The position numbers and the translations under genes were made by a program. From Lysobacter sp036697405 (GTDB taxonomy: Bacteria > Pseudomonadota > Gammaproteobacteria > Xanthomonadales > Xanthomonadaceae), in the NCBI RefSeq assembly GCF_036697405.1, contig NZ_JBAHWA010000001.1, forward strand, positions 434,001 through 498,000: DNA of 64,000 bases, written 5' to 3'. The notes under the pieces are model-generated. The model did no database searches and was not told where the DNA came from. It saw nothing but the letters and a program-made list of their open reading frames with translations. This document shows, piece by piece, positions 9,101-17,121 of the stretch (within the stretch, counting starts at the first letter, position 1; every line of letters starts with the position of its first letter).

Positions 9101-9949
9101 ATGAACAACATCCACACCCCCCCGCTTGTCGGACAGGAACGGGTGACGGGCGCCAAAGGCGTTCAGATCTCCTTGCGATGGTGGTTACCCTCGACTCCAC
9201 GTCGGGCAACACTCGCCATCGTTCCCGGCTTCAAATCGCACAGCGGGCACTATGCATGGGCGGCGGGGCAATTCGCAGCGGACGGCATCGCCACCTACGC
9301 GGTGGACTTGCGAGGCCGTGGCCGGTCGGACGGCGAGCGCTTCTATGTCGAGGATGTCGCCGACTACCTGAGCGACATCGCCACGCTCATTTCGATCGCT
9401 CGCGCCCAGGCCCCCGATGCCCCCGTGTTCCTGCTCGGCCATAGCGCCGGCGGAGTATTGGCCTCTGCCTACGCGCTGGACCATCAGGACGAGCTGAAAG
9501 GTCTTGTTTGCGAGAGTTTCGCTTTCCGAGTGCCCGCTCCGCGAATTGTTCTGACGATCACCCGATGGATCAGTCGGATCGCGCCACGACTGCGAGTTCT
9601 GAAGTTGCCCAATAAGGGCTTCTCGCGAGACCCAGAGATCGTCGAGGCTCTCGATCAGGACGTCCTCATCCGCAACGAGGTCCAGCCGGCGAAGACCGTT
9701 GCCGAGATGCTACGTGCCATTGAAAGACTGGAGTGCGGCTTTGACCGCTTCCGGCTGCCCATCCTCATCCTCCATGGTTCGGCTGACAAGGTGACGCTGA
9801 AGGCAGGCAGCGAAATGTTCTACGAGAAGGCCGGATCCGCAGACAAGACGCTCAAGATCTATCCCGATCATGTCCATGACCTGCTGAGCGACGTTGGCAA
9901 AAAGAGCGTGCTCCGCGACATGAAGAGCTGGATCGATCAGCGCCTTTAA
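9101..9949 (+). CDS. Alpha/beta hydrolase, lysophospholipase/monoacylglycerol-lipase type
   Basis: I chose the ATG at 9101 because GGAG sits six bases upstream, 34 bases after the catalase stop; the ATG at 9089 has no such site. The 282-residue protein has the serine-hydrolase elbow GHSAGG (Ser115), an early VDLRGRGRSDG loop, an HGSADKV acid loop and a final histidine in DHVHDLL. This matches serine hydrolases of the Hydrolase_4 group, which cleave monoacylglycerols or lysophospholipids. No signal peptide is seen. It is probably in an operon with the next gene, which starts 24 bases on. Confidence 0.85.
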   Translation: MNNIHTPPLVGQERVTGAKGVQISLRWWLPSTPRRATLAIVPGFKSHSGHYAWAAGQFAADGIATYAVDLRGRGRSDGERFYVEDVADYLSDIATLISIARAQAPDAPVFLLGHSAGGVLASAYALDHQDELKGLVCESFAFRVPAPRIVLTITRWISRIAPRLRVLKLPNKGFSRDPEIVEALDQDVLIRNEVQPAKTVAEMLRAIERLECGFDRFRLPILILHGSADKVTLKAGSEMFYEKAGSADKTLKIYPDHVHDLLSDVGKKSVLRDMKSWIDQRL

Positions 9950-9973
9950 CTCGATACCCAGCAGGAACACACC

Positions 9974-10837
9974 ATGAGTATGCCGTCATCCAAGAGCGCT
10001 TCCGCCGTTCCCAATCGCTACGTCGAAACCGGCGGAAGAACGATTTCATACCGCAGCATCGGTGGCGGCACAGCGATCATCCTGTGCAATCGCTTTCGCG
10101 GCACGATGGATTCCTGGGACCCCGCGTTCATCGATGCGCTCGTCAGCCACGGAATCCGCGTCATTACCTTCGACTACAGCGGGCTGGGGTCTTCCACCGG
10201 GACGCCCGACTACAACCCCGAGCATCTCGCCCGGGACGCAATCGACCTGGCGGACGCACTCGAACTCGACGCACCGGTGATTGCCGGTTGGTCCCTGGGT
10301 GGAATTGCAGCGCAGATCGCGCTGGCCATGGCGCCGAAGCGCTTCAGCCGCGCGGTGCTAATCGGCACCACCCCGCCAGGTGACTTGGTGAAAGGCGCGG
10401 AGCAGCTCTTCTACGATACCGCTTCGCGTGCCGAGTACGGGCTAGAGGATGAGATCGTTTTGTTCTTCGAGCCGCGCTCCGCGGAGAGCGTCGCCGCAGC
10501 CGGACGTTCGCACGCCCGACTCGCCGCGCGCACCCTGGACCGCAGCCCGCCGGTTCCCATCGACTTCGCGGTCGCATACCTGGGCAGCGAGCCCAAGAAC
10601 CCGGCCTTCCCGGCACCAGCGGTTCTTGAGTTCCTGCGAACGACCTCGGTACCCATCCTCCATATCGGAGCGGACCACGACATCATATTTCCGGTAGAGA
10701 ACTGGTATGCGCTCAACCAGAAACTCCCTACCCTACAGTTGATCACCTACCCAAGCTCCGGGCACGGTCCGCAAAGCCAGCACCCTGAATCGTGCGCTGC
10801 AAACATTGCGGCCTTCATCGGGCGCCCGCTGACATAG
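9974..10837 (+). CDS. Alpha/beta hydrolase
   Basis: This 287-residue protein has the nucleophile elbow GWSLGG (Ser107), an early TFDYSGLGSSTG loop, the acid loop GADHDIIFP and a catalytic SSGHGPQSQHP histidine. Trp before the serine and the overall layout are seen in haloperoxidase-like and ester-hydrolysing members of the fold, so no substrate is given. It begins 24 bases after the previous hydrolase with an AGGA site and is probably in the same transcript. Confidence 0.82.
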   Translation: MSMPSSKSASAVPNRYVETGGRTISYRSIGGGTAIILCNRFRGTMDSWDPAFIDALVSHGIRVITFDYSGLGSSTGTPDYNPEHLARDAIDLADALELDAPVIAGWSLGGIAAQIALAMAPKRFSRAVLIGTTPPGDLVKGAEQLFYDTASRAEYGLEDEIVLFFEPRSAESVAAAGRSHARLAARTLDRSPPVPIDFAVAYLGSEPKNPAFPAPAVLEFLRTTSVPILHIGADHDIIFPVENWYALNQKLPTLQLITYPSSGHGPQSQHPESCAANIAAFIGRPLT

Positions 10838-10954
10838 CGTCGTTCCAACTTAACGTCAGCGCGCCGACAGATGAGTTGGCGCACAGATGCGCGCATAAAG
10901 CAGCCCCATGGGGAAGACGCTCAATAACACATCCGATGACCGGCGAATGAAGTG

Positions 10955-11494
10955 ATGAAAATTGTCACCCACTACCCGCTCGTAGATGAGCTTCTCTCGG
11001 CGTACTCGGGGGAAGTTTCGCACGACTTTACCGGCTACTCCAATCATGTCTATCGACTCCTCAACTTCTTCGCCGCGCTTACGCACTCGCGCGGACGTTT
11101 GCCGGACGCGGTTCTGATCGCCGCTGTATTTCACGACATCGGAATCTGGACGGCGAGCACCTTCGATTACCTGGAGCCGTCGATAGCCCAGGCCAAACGC
11201 CACATAGTCACGACGCGCGACGATGCGACCGCCCCAGAAGTCACGGCGCTGATTGCCAATCATCACAAGATCCGCACTTATGAAGGCGCCTTTGCCGATT
11301 CCGTTCAGCCGTTCAAGCAAGCCGACCTGATTGACGTGTCATTGGGCATGTTGCGACACGGTCTTCCGCGCTCGTACGTGAGCGAGGTGCGAAATGCATT
11401 TCCAAACGCAGGCTTTCACCGTCGCCTCCTCGGGCTGGCGTTAACTCAGTGCGTACACGAGCCGCTGCGACCGTTTCCCATGCTGCGCTGGTAA
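10955..11494 (+). CDS. HD-domain phosphohydrolase-like protein (intact metal site)
   Basis: The 179-residue product carries the HD signature: His in NHVYRLLN, the His-Asp pair in AAVFHDIGIW, His in KRHIV, NHHK, and Asp in QADLID. These ligands bind divalent metal in HD hydrolases that act on phosphate esters or nucleotides. A GTG three bases upstream could also start it; neither has a good ribosome site. It is the active-looking paralogue of the degenerate protein at 2958-3476. It lies 117 bases after a hydrolase gene and 39 bases before the isochorismatase gene. Confidence 0.78.
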   Translation: MKIVTHYPLVDELLSAYSGEVSHDFTGYSNHVYRLLNFFAALTHSRGRLPDAVLIAAVFHDIGIWTASTFDYLEPSIAQAKRHIVTTRDDATAPEVTALIANHHKIRTYEGAFADSVQPFKQADLIDVSLGMLRHGLPRSYVSEVRNAFPNAGFHRRLLGLALTQCVHEPLRPFPMLRW

Positions 11495-11533
11495 CGATCA
11501 TATTCATTCAATGGCATCATCAGGAGGTATGCA

Positions 11534-12196
11534 ATGAAATCGTCATATCCGACCGAACGCACGGCTCTTCTTCTCGTCGATCCATACAACGATTTTCTTA
11601 GCGAAGGGGGGAAGCTCTACGATCGCGCGAAGCCGATCATCGAATCTGTCGGCACGATCGGCAACATGCAAAAGATCGTCCTCGCCTTCCGCTCGGCTGG
11701 GCTACCGATCTTCTATGTCCCTCACCATCGCGCACTTCCGACCGACTTCTCTGGCTGGAGAAACGTAACGCCGTATCAGCAAGGCGCGCACCATGCGCAA
11801 GTTTTCGCAGTCGGAACATGGGGCGGCGAGTGGCACCCTGACTTCGTGCCGCAGCCACAGGACATCATGATCAAGGAGCATTGGTCCAGCGGCTTTGCGG
11901 GCACAGACCTCGACACACAGCTCACGCAGCATGGGATCGAGCGCGTCGTCCTGGTGGGGATGCTGGCCAATACCTGCCTGGAAGCCACCGGTCGCTATGC
12001 GATGGAGCTGGGTTACCACGTGACGCTTGTTCGCGACGCGACTGCTGCTTTCACGGACGAGGCAATGCATGCGGCGCACAACATCAACGGCCCGACGTAT
12101 ACGCACGCCATCCTGGCAACGCAGGAGCTTTTGGGACTCCTTCCCAAAGGGGGCAACCTCTCCGCAGCATATCCAATCGAAGGAGCGAAAGCATGA
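11534..12196 (+). CDS. Isochorismatase-family cysteine hydrolase
   Basis: The 220-residue protein shows the triad of the isochorismatase superfamily: Asp16 in LLVDPYND, Lys114 in IMIKEHWS and Cys148 in LANTCLEATGRY. Members hydrolyse isochorismate, nicotinamide, N-carbamoyl compounds or related amides; the substrate cannot be chosen here. A strong ribosome site (AGGAGG) precedes the ATG. Its stop overlaps the ATG of the next gene (ATGA), so the two are translationally coupled. Confidence 0.88.
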   Translation: MKSSYPTERTALLLVDPYNDFLSEGGKLYDRAKPIIESVGTIGNMQKIVLAFRSAGLPIFYVPHHRALPTDFSGWRNVTPYQQGAHHAQVFAVGTWGGEWHPDFVPQPQDIMIKEHWSSGFAGTDLDTQLTQHGIERVVLVGMLANTCLEATGRYAMELGYHVTLVRDATAAFTDEAMHAAHNINGPTYTHAILATQELLGLLPKGGNLSAAYPIEGAKA

Positions 12197-12729
12197 GTTC
12201 GGCCCTTCTCGTGACCTCAACCAAGAGCGCGACTGTACGAGCGCCCTCCGTCGACATCGACTTGGGTCAGTGGCTCTTCACTCTGACAGACCAGGAGTAT
12301 CGGGCTTGCTCAACTGCGCATATCGCCGCCGGGTCCAGTCGAACCCAAGAAGGAAAGCGGGTATCCATCAATGTGGAGCAGCCTGGTGACACCCTCATGG
12401 TGCAGCACTATGTCGAGGATGTTGCCGATCGCGACCGCTGCAGAGTCGTCTCCAGGACTGACGCGATGTCTCCTCTTGGACGCACCGAGTGGCAGGTCAC
12501 CTGGGAAGTCACGACGACACCTATCGATGCAACGACATGCGAGTTCACCAATCATTTTCATGTGGAAGCTTCTGATGCATTCCTGGCTCTATTGAAAGCC
12601 AATGGGGTTTCCATCGACCAGGTAGGCGAGGCGGCCCAGAAAGTGGCCGATCAGCACAACGAGGAAGAGACACCGTTATTTGCGTTGGATATTGAGCGAA
12701 AGGCCCGCAACGGTGTTTGGGCCAGATAG
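12193..12729 (+). CDS. Protein of unknown function, coupled to the isochorismatase gene
   Basis: The ATG at 12193 overlaps the preceding stop by four bases. The 178-residue product has no signal peptide or membrane segment. Alternating strand-like stretches (TLMVQHYVED, TEWQVTWEV, CEFTNHFHVE) resemble a SRPBCC/START-type ligand-binding fold, but the match is weak. Coupling to the isochorismatase suggests it handles the same small molecule. Confidence 0.65.
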   Translation: MSSALLVTSTKSATVRAPSVDIDLGQWLFTLTDQEYRACSTAHIAAGSSRTQEGKRVSINVEQPGDTLMVQHYVEDVADRDRCRVVSRTDAMSPLGRTEWQVTWEVTTTPIDATTCEFTNHFHVEASDAFLALLKANGVSIDQVGEAAQKVADQHNEEETPLFALDIERKARNGVWAR

Positions 12730-13033
12730 CTGGCCAGTCGCACGCGTACGCAGCTCCGCGCTTTGATTGCGTGAGCCGGCATTGAAATCAGCCACTTAGG
12801 CGAGGCCAATGCGTGCTACTGCGTCAGCTCGGCCATCCAATCGGCGAAGATCCGCATTCCAGGCAGGCCGGCGCCCTCCCCTGCCTGACCCGCATCGCGG
12901 TGAGCTGCCTATACGGGCCCCAATTCGAGATCGAGCTGGCGGCGAAGCTGCCGGGGCGGGTCGACAGCTGAGCCTGCCTGGGCCTGCGTTGCGGATGTTC
13001 CGCTGCTGGTGTCGCAGGGCGCGCGATGATTCT
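12730..13033. other. Gap with possible gene fragments
   Basis: No intact gene is seen. A LysR-like C-terminal tail is readable on the minus strand at 12816-12866. On the plus strand, about 12880-12971 reads SCLYGPQFEIELAA before a TGA, which recalls the last strand of RidA-family proteins. Both are short, so this may be the scar of a lost regulator and enzyme pair beside the CMD/DUF1330 genes. Confidence 0.35.
12816..12866 (-). pseudogene. Possible C-terminal scrap of a LysR-family regulator
   Basis: Read on the minus strand to the TAG at 12816-12818, the frame ends LPGMRIFADWMAELTQ, which matches the usual LysR C-terminus (R-x-F-x-D-W-[LM]). Nothing upstream in the same frame resembles the effector or helix-turn-helix domains. 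The fragment is very short, so chance similarity is possible. Confidence 0.25.
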
Positions 13034-13438
13034 CTATTCCGGCTCGCCCAGCGGCGACACGCCGCGCTCGCGGAAGACCTCCTGCGCGACCGTCAAGCCG
13101 TTGATGGCCGCGGGAAAACCTGCATACACCGCCATCTGCAGTATCGTCTCGGTGATTTGCCGCGGCGTACAGCCGACGTTCAACGCGCCGTTGATGTGGA
13201 CCCTCAACTGCGCGGAGGCGGTCCCCAGCGCGGTCAGTGCCGCGACCGTGGCGATCTGCCGGGTCGGGCGGTCCAGCCCCGGACGCGCCATCACGTCCCC
13301 GTAGGCGAAGGCGACGATCCAGTCGGCGAAATCCGGAGCGATGTCTTTCAGGCTTTCCACCACGGCCTCGCCGCTGCTGCCGGTGATGCTGTGCAAAGTG
13401 GCCAGGCCGGCGGCGTGGCGATCGGAATGTTCGGACAT
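13034..13438 (-). CDS. Carboxymuconolactone decarboxylase (CMD)-family protein
   Basis: The 134-residue product has the all-helical CMD core (VAALTALGTASAQLRVHINGALNVGCTPRQITETILQ). The family includes gamma-carboxymuconolactone decarboxylases and AhpD-like peroxidases. Here a single cysteine follows the glycine rather than a clear CxxC, so an AhpD-like thiol peroxidase role is less likely. GGAG lies 8 bases before the ATG. It is the last gene of a minus-strand set with DUF1330, Atu4866-type and SDR genes. Confidence 0.85.
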   Translation of the reverse strand: MSEHSDRHAAGLATLHSITGSSGEAVVESLKDIAPDFADWIVAFAYGDVMARPGLDRPTRQIATVAALTALGTASAQLRVHINGALNVGCTPRQITETILQMAVYAGFPAAINGLTVAQEVFRERGVSPLGEPE

Positions 13439-13463
13439 GACGGTACTCCTGCGAGGGGTGGAT

Positions 13464-13751
13464 TCAATCGGTGCCGAATGCGACCAGATCGGTATGCGCG
13501 CTGGATCGACGCATCGCCGCCAGCGGAGCGTACTCCGGCGATGTCAGCAGGCCGCGAATGGCGGCCATGTCGGGAAACTCCAGCAGGATCATGTTGCGCG
13601 GCACCCAGCGGCCTTCGTAACGCAGCGGCGCGGCGTCGATGACGAGGGCCTTGCCGCCGAACTTCTCGACCAGCGGCAAGGTCAGCCTGCGGTATTCGGC
13701 GATCGTGCGTTCGTCGTGGATTTCGACGTTTCCGACCAGATAGGCGGACAT
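13464..13751 (-). CDS. DUF1330-family protein
   Basis: The start at 13751 is chosen for its GGAG site and because the product then opens with MSAYLVGNVEIHD, typical of DUF1330, a dimeric alpha/beta (ferredoxin-like) family. The 95-residue protein keeps the usual RYEGRW and LLEFPDMAAI segments and a serine-rich C-terminus. Its function is unknown, though such proteins often neighbour small-molecule oxidoreductases, as here. It lies 25 bases upstream of the CMD gene. Confidence 0.82.
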   Translation of the reverse strand: MSAYLVGNVEIHDERTIAEYRRLTLPLVEKFGGKALVIDAAPLRYEGRWVPRNMILLEFPDMAAIRGLLTSPEYAPLAAMRRSSAHTDLVAFGTD

Positions 13752-13786
13752 TCGGCTATCTCCTTTGGCAGATGGGCGCGGCGGCT

Positions 13787-14026
13787 TTACCACTCGCGAT
13801 AAAGCACCATTCCGGCGTGGTAGAGGACGCCGTCGGCGAAATCGCCGTCGGCGGTGAATCCGGTGTCGTCCACGTATTCGATGTGGTCGCCGGTCAGCGT
13901 GTAGTTGCCTTGGTAGGCGCTCTTGTGGCGCCCGCGCGCTTCGTCATAGCGGCCATTGGGCAGGAGTTCGTGGCGGATATGGCCGTCGGCGGTGACCCAC
14001 ATGCCGACGTAGGACGAGGTGTTCAT
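13787..14026 (-). CDS. Atu4866-family small beta protein
   Basis: The ATG at 14026 has GGAGAG 7 bases upstream and gives a 79-residue protein (SSYVGMWVTADGHIRHELLPNG, ending YHAGMVLYREW) that I recognise as the Atu4866 family, a small beta-barrel-like fold of unknown role. A GTG at 14125, nine bases past the SDR stop, would add 33 residues containing a good lipoprotein signal (AAVFAFVCLSAC). Whether it is cytoplasmic or a lipoprotein is therefore unresolved. Confidence 0.75.
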   Translation of the reverse strand: MNTSSYVGMWVTADGHIRHELLPNGRYDEARGRHKSAYQGNYTLTGDHIEYVDDTGFTADGDFADGVLYHAGMVLYREW

Positions 14027-14133
14027 GACGGAGCTCTCCTGGGAACGTGAAAGCGGCGGCGCCTGCGGCGGAGCCACGGACGCGCAAGCCGACAGACAGA
14101 CGAATGCGAATACGGCGGCGCGCACGGGGCGAC

Positions 14134-14871
14134 TCAGTACGGACTGGCGGTGGGACGCACGATCAACTCGCTGACGTCGACGTCGTCGGGCTGAGCGATC
14201 GCGTAGGCGATCGCGCGGGCGATGGCCTCGGGTTGCAGGGCGATGCGGCGGAAGGCTTTCATCGCGTCGCGCGCGCTCGGATCTGAGATCGTGTCCGCCA
14301 GCTCCGACTCGACCACGCCCGGCGACACTACCGTGACCCGGATCTTGTCGGTCTCCTGGCGCAGGCCCTCCGAGATGGCGCGCACCGCGAACTTGGTGGC
14401 GCAGTAGACGGCGGCGGTCGGCGAAACGGCGTGGCCGCCGATCGAGGACAGGTTGACGACATGGCCGCGGCCGCGCTGCTCCATGCCCGGCAACACCGCG
14501 GCGATGCCGTGCAGCACGCCGCGCACGTTGACGTCGATCATCCGGTCCCACTCCTCGACCTTGAGCGCGCTCAGGGGCGACAGCGGCATGACGCCGGCGT
14601 TGTTGACCAGGGTGTCGACGGGACCGAACGTGGCCTCGGCGAAGGCGACGAAGGCCTGCGTGTCCTCCAGGCGGGTGACGTCCAGGGCCCGGAACGCGAC
14701 CTGCCCGCCCTGCCCTCGCAGTTGCTCCGACAGCGCCTGCAGACGTTCGGTGCGGCGGGCGCCCAGCACGACACGGTGGCCCTGTTGGACCAGCAAGCGG
14801 GCGGTGGCTTCGCCGATGCCGCTGCTTGCGCCGGTGACCAGGACGACTTTGGATGAGGGGACGGTATTCAT
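14134..14871 (-). CDS. Short-chain dehydrogenase/reductase
   Basis: A classical 245-residue SDR. It has the cofactor motif TGASSGIGEAT with the following GARRTERL (basic residues favour NADP), NNAGVM, catalytic Ser in NLSSIGG and YCATK with the Tyr-x-x-x-Lys pair. It should oxidise or reduce a small carbonyl compound in the cytoplasm. GGAG precedes the ATG. It is divergent from an AraC regulator across about 200 bases, the layout of a regulator next to its target. Confidence 0.92.
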   Translation of the reverse strand: MNTVPSSKVVLVTGASSGIGEATARLLVQQGHRVVLGARRTERLQALSEQLRGQGGQVAFRALDVTRLEDTQAFVAFAEATFGPVDTLVNNAGVMPLSPLSALKVEEWDRMIDVNVRGVLHGIAAVLPGMEQRGRGHVVNLSSIGGHAVSPTAAVYCATKFAVRAISEGLRQETDKIRVTVVSPGVVESELADTISDPSARDAMKAFRRIALQPEAIARAIAYAIAQPDDVDVSELIVRPTASPY

Positions 14872-15074
14872 GAGTGCGAGCTCCAGGGCGGGTCCGGTCG
14901 GACGGGGCCTGGAGCCGACCTCGTCAGGGGCCTTCCAGGTGAGGCCATGCTAGAAACGGCGGCCCCGCACGCTAAGACCGGATCGTCTGCGGGTATTGCC
15001 TATTCCTATTTTCCAGGCCCACAGTTGGGCTAATCTGTGCTGGTATGTAGCCCGTTCCTCTACGGAGCCCCTGC

Positions 15075-16070
15075 ATGGCTCGCCTCGATACGCAGCCGGC
15101 GAACCTGAGCCGGCAAGCCCGGATGGTCGACCTGATCGACCGCCTCGCCCCGAGCGAGGGCTACACCCAGTCCCTGCTCGACGGGGTCACCCTGATGCGC
15201 TCTAACCGTTCGCTCGCGCGCACCCCCGCCCTGTACGAACCGAGCATCGTGATCGTCGCGCAAGGCCGCAAGCGCGGCTTCCATGGCGGTCAGGCCTACG
15301 TGTACGACGCGCAGCACTATCTCGTGCTCGCGGTGCCGCTACCGTTCGAGATCGAGACCGAGGCCAGCCCAGAGGAACCGATGCTGGGGATCGCGCTGCG
15401 CATCGATCCAAGCATGACCGCCGAGTTGGCCCTGGCTGTGGACGAGAGCCAGCCTTACGAGAGTCAGCCTTACGTGAACCGGCCGAACCCGACCGCGCGG
15501 CCGCGCACTCTGTACGCCACGCCGGTCGACGAACGCATCGGCGATGCGACCGTGCGCCTGCTCGAGGCCTTGTCGAATCCGGCGGAAACCAAGCTGCTGG
15601 CGCCGGCGATCGTGCGCGAGTTGAGCTTCCGCGTGCTGACCGGCGAGCAAGGCGGCAGCCTGCGCGCCGCCCTGACCCAGGGCGGCCACTTCGGCCGCAT
15701 CGCCAAGGCCCTGCGGCGCATCCACAACCAATACGATCGCGAACTCGACGTGGCCACGCTGGCCGGCGAGGCCAACATGAGCGTTCCCGCGTTCCACGCC
15801 CACTTCAAGGCGGTCACCGCGACCTCGCCGATTCAGTACATCAAGGCGATGCGGCTGCACCAGGCGCGGTTGCTGATGATCCGCAGCGGGCTCACCGCGG
15901 CGACCGCATCCGAACGCGTGGGCTACGAAAGCGCGTCGCAGTTCAGCCGCGAGTTCAAGCGCCTGTTCGGGCGCAGCCCGGTCGAGGAGGCGCGCCATCT
16001 CAAGGACGTCTTGAACCTGGCGCCGCCGGTCCGGCACGCCGCGGTCGAAGCGCGCATGCTGGCGTCGTAA
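15075..16070 (+). CDS. AraC-family regulator (AraC_N type)
   Basis: The 331-residue protein has the N-terminal cupin-like AraC_N domain (TLMRSNRSL, YEPSIVIVAQGRKRG) and a C-terminal pair of helix-turn-helices at about residues 215-310 (AGEANMSVPAFHAHF and ERVGYESASQFSREFKRLFG). Relatives with this N-domain usually activate a neighbouring oxidoreductase gene, and here an SDR operon is divergent from it. The intergenic space should hold the operator, but no repeat was obvious to me. A second AraC gene follows after 15 bases. Confidence 0.9.
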   Translation: MARLDTQPANLSRQARMVDLIDRLAPSEGYTQSLLDGVTLMRSNRSLARTPALYEPSIVIVAQGRKRGFHGGQAYVYDAQHYLVLAVPLPFEIETEASPEEPMLGIALRIDPSMTAELALAVDESQPYESQPYVNRPNPTARPRTLYATPVDERIGDATVRLLEALSNPAETKLLAPAIVRELSFRVLTGEQGGSLRAALTQGGHFGRIAKALRRIHNQYDRELDVATLAGEANMSVPAFHAHFKAVTATSPIQYIKAMRLHQARLLMIRSGLTAATASERVGYESASQFSREFKRLFGRSPVEEARHLKDVLNLAPPVRHAAVEARMLAS

Positions 16071-16085
16071 CGGACGATCGTCGTC

Positions 16086-16991
16086 ATGGCCGAATCCGAA
16101 CACAGTTCCGCCGAAGCCCATGACGAGCGGATCCCCGGCACTCGCCTGGCCGCCGGGCGCGGCCGTGCCTGGAAAGACCTGCTGGTGCAAGTCTTCGAGC
16201 GCAGCCCGCAGCAGGACGTGCTGCTGATCCCGGCGGTACCCGAGCCCTTGGTGGTCTGGATACTGTCGGGATCGGCGAGCGTGGAGGAACGCGAGCTCGG
16301 CGGCCCCTGGCAGGCGAATCGCGTGCGCGCTGGCGACTTCTTCCTGACCAACGCACCCGACCCCTACGAGCTGCGCTGGACCGCCGACGGCGACGAGCCC
16401 TTCGAGGTCATGCATCTGCATCTGGGTTTGTCTCTGATCCAGCGCGCCACGCAGGAGATATTCGGGGAGGCGCAGGAGCTGGAACTACGCGACGTGTCGG
16501 GCGAGCGCGATGCCGTGCTGTCGGCGCTGCTGGAGCCGCTGCGCACGGAACTGATGTCGGCGCACGGCCCGAGCGCCCTGTTCGTGCAAGGACTCGCGCA
16601 AAGCCTGGCCGTGCATCTGGTTCGAGCCTACGGTGCGGCCGCCCGGAACAAGCCACGTCCGCGCGGCGGATTACCCGCCTTCAAGCTGCGACGCGTGATG
16701 GATCTGATGGAGAGCCGCTTGGACCAGGAGTTCCAGCTGGAACGCTTGGCACGCCAGGCCGGGCTCAGCGAGTTCCACTTCTGCAGGGCGTTCAAGCAAA
16801 GCACCGGCTACGCGCCATCGCGCTACTTCATCCGTCTGCGCATGGACGCGGCGCGGCGCCTGCTGCGCGAAACCTCGCGCCCCATCATCGAGATCGGCCT
16901 GGAAGTGGGCTATTCCAGCGCCAGTCACTTCTCGCAGATCTTCCGCCGCGAAACCGGCGTCAGCCCCAGCGATTACCGCGGCGACAGCTGA
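16086..16991 (+). CDS. AraC-family regulator
   Basis: The 301-residue protein has an N-terminal cupin-like sensor part (PAVPEPLVVWILSG, VRAGDFFLT) and a C-terminal AraC DNA-binding domain (LERLARQAGLSEFHFCRAFK, then GLEVGYSSASHFSQIFRRETG). It begins 15 bases after the previous AraC gene and is probably co-transcribed with it. The gene downstream is an SDR, a plausible target. The effector is unknown. Confidence 0.9.
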   Translation: MAESEHSSAEAHDERIPGTRLAAGRGRAWKDLLVQVFERSPQQDVLLIPAVPEPLVVWILSGSASVEERELGGPWQANRVRAGDFFLTNAPDPYELRWTADGDEPFEVMHLHLGLSLIQRATQEIFGEAQELELRDVSGERDAVLSALLEPLRTELMSAHGPSALFVQGLAQSLAVHLVRAYGAAARNKPRPRGGLPAFKLRRVMDLMESRLDQEFQLERLARQAGLSEFHFCRAFKQSTGYAPSRYFIRLRMDAARRLLRETSRPIIEIGLEVGYSSASHFSQIFRRETGVSPSDYRGDS

Positions 16992-17121
16992 CCGCAATAT
17001 CCCGACAGGCCCGGCAAGAGCCCAAGAGAGACACCTCCCGGAGCGGCGCAACCTACGCCCCGTGCCCGAACCGACGCGATGCGCATCGGCGGCACCGACT
17101 CCCAACCCCAAGGTGAATCTC

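Noticed and set aside
15339..16421. Minus-strand open frame of about 360 codons
   Set aside because: It is opposite two AraC genes with conserved DNA-binding helices, so it is a shadow.
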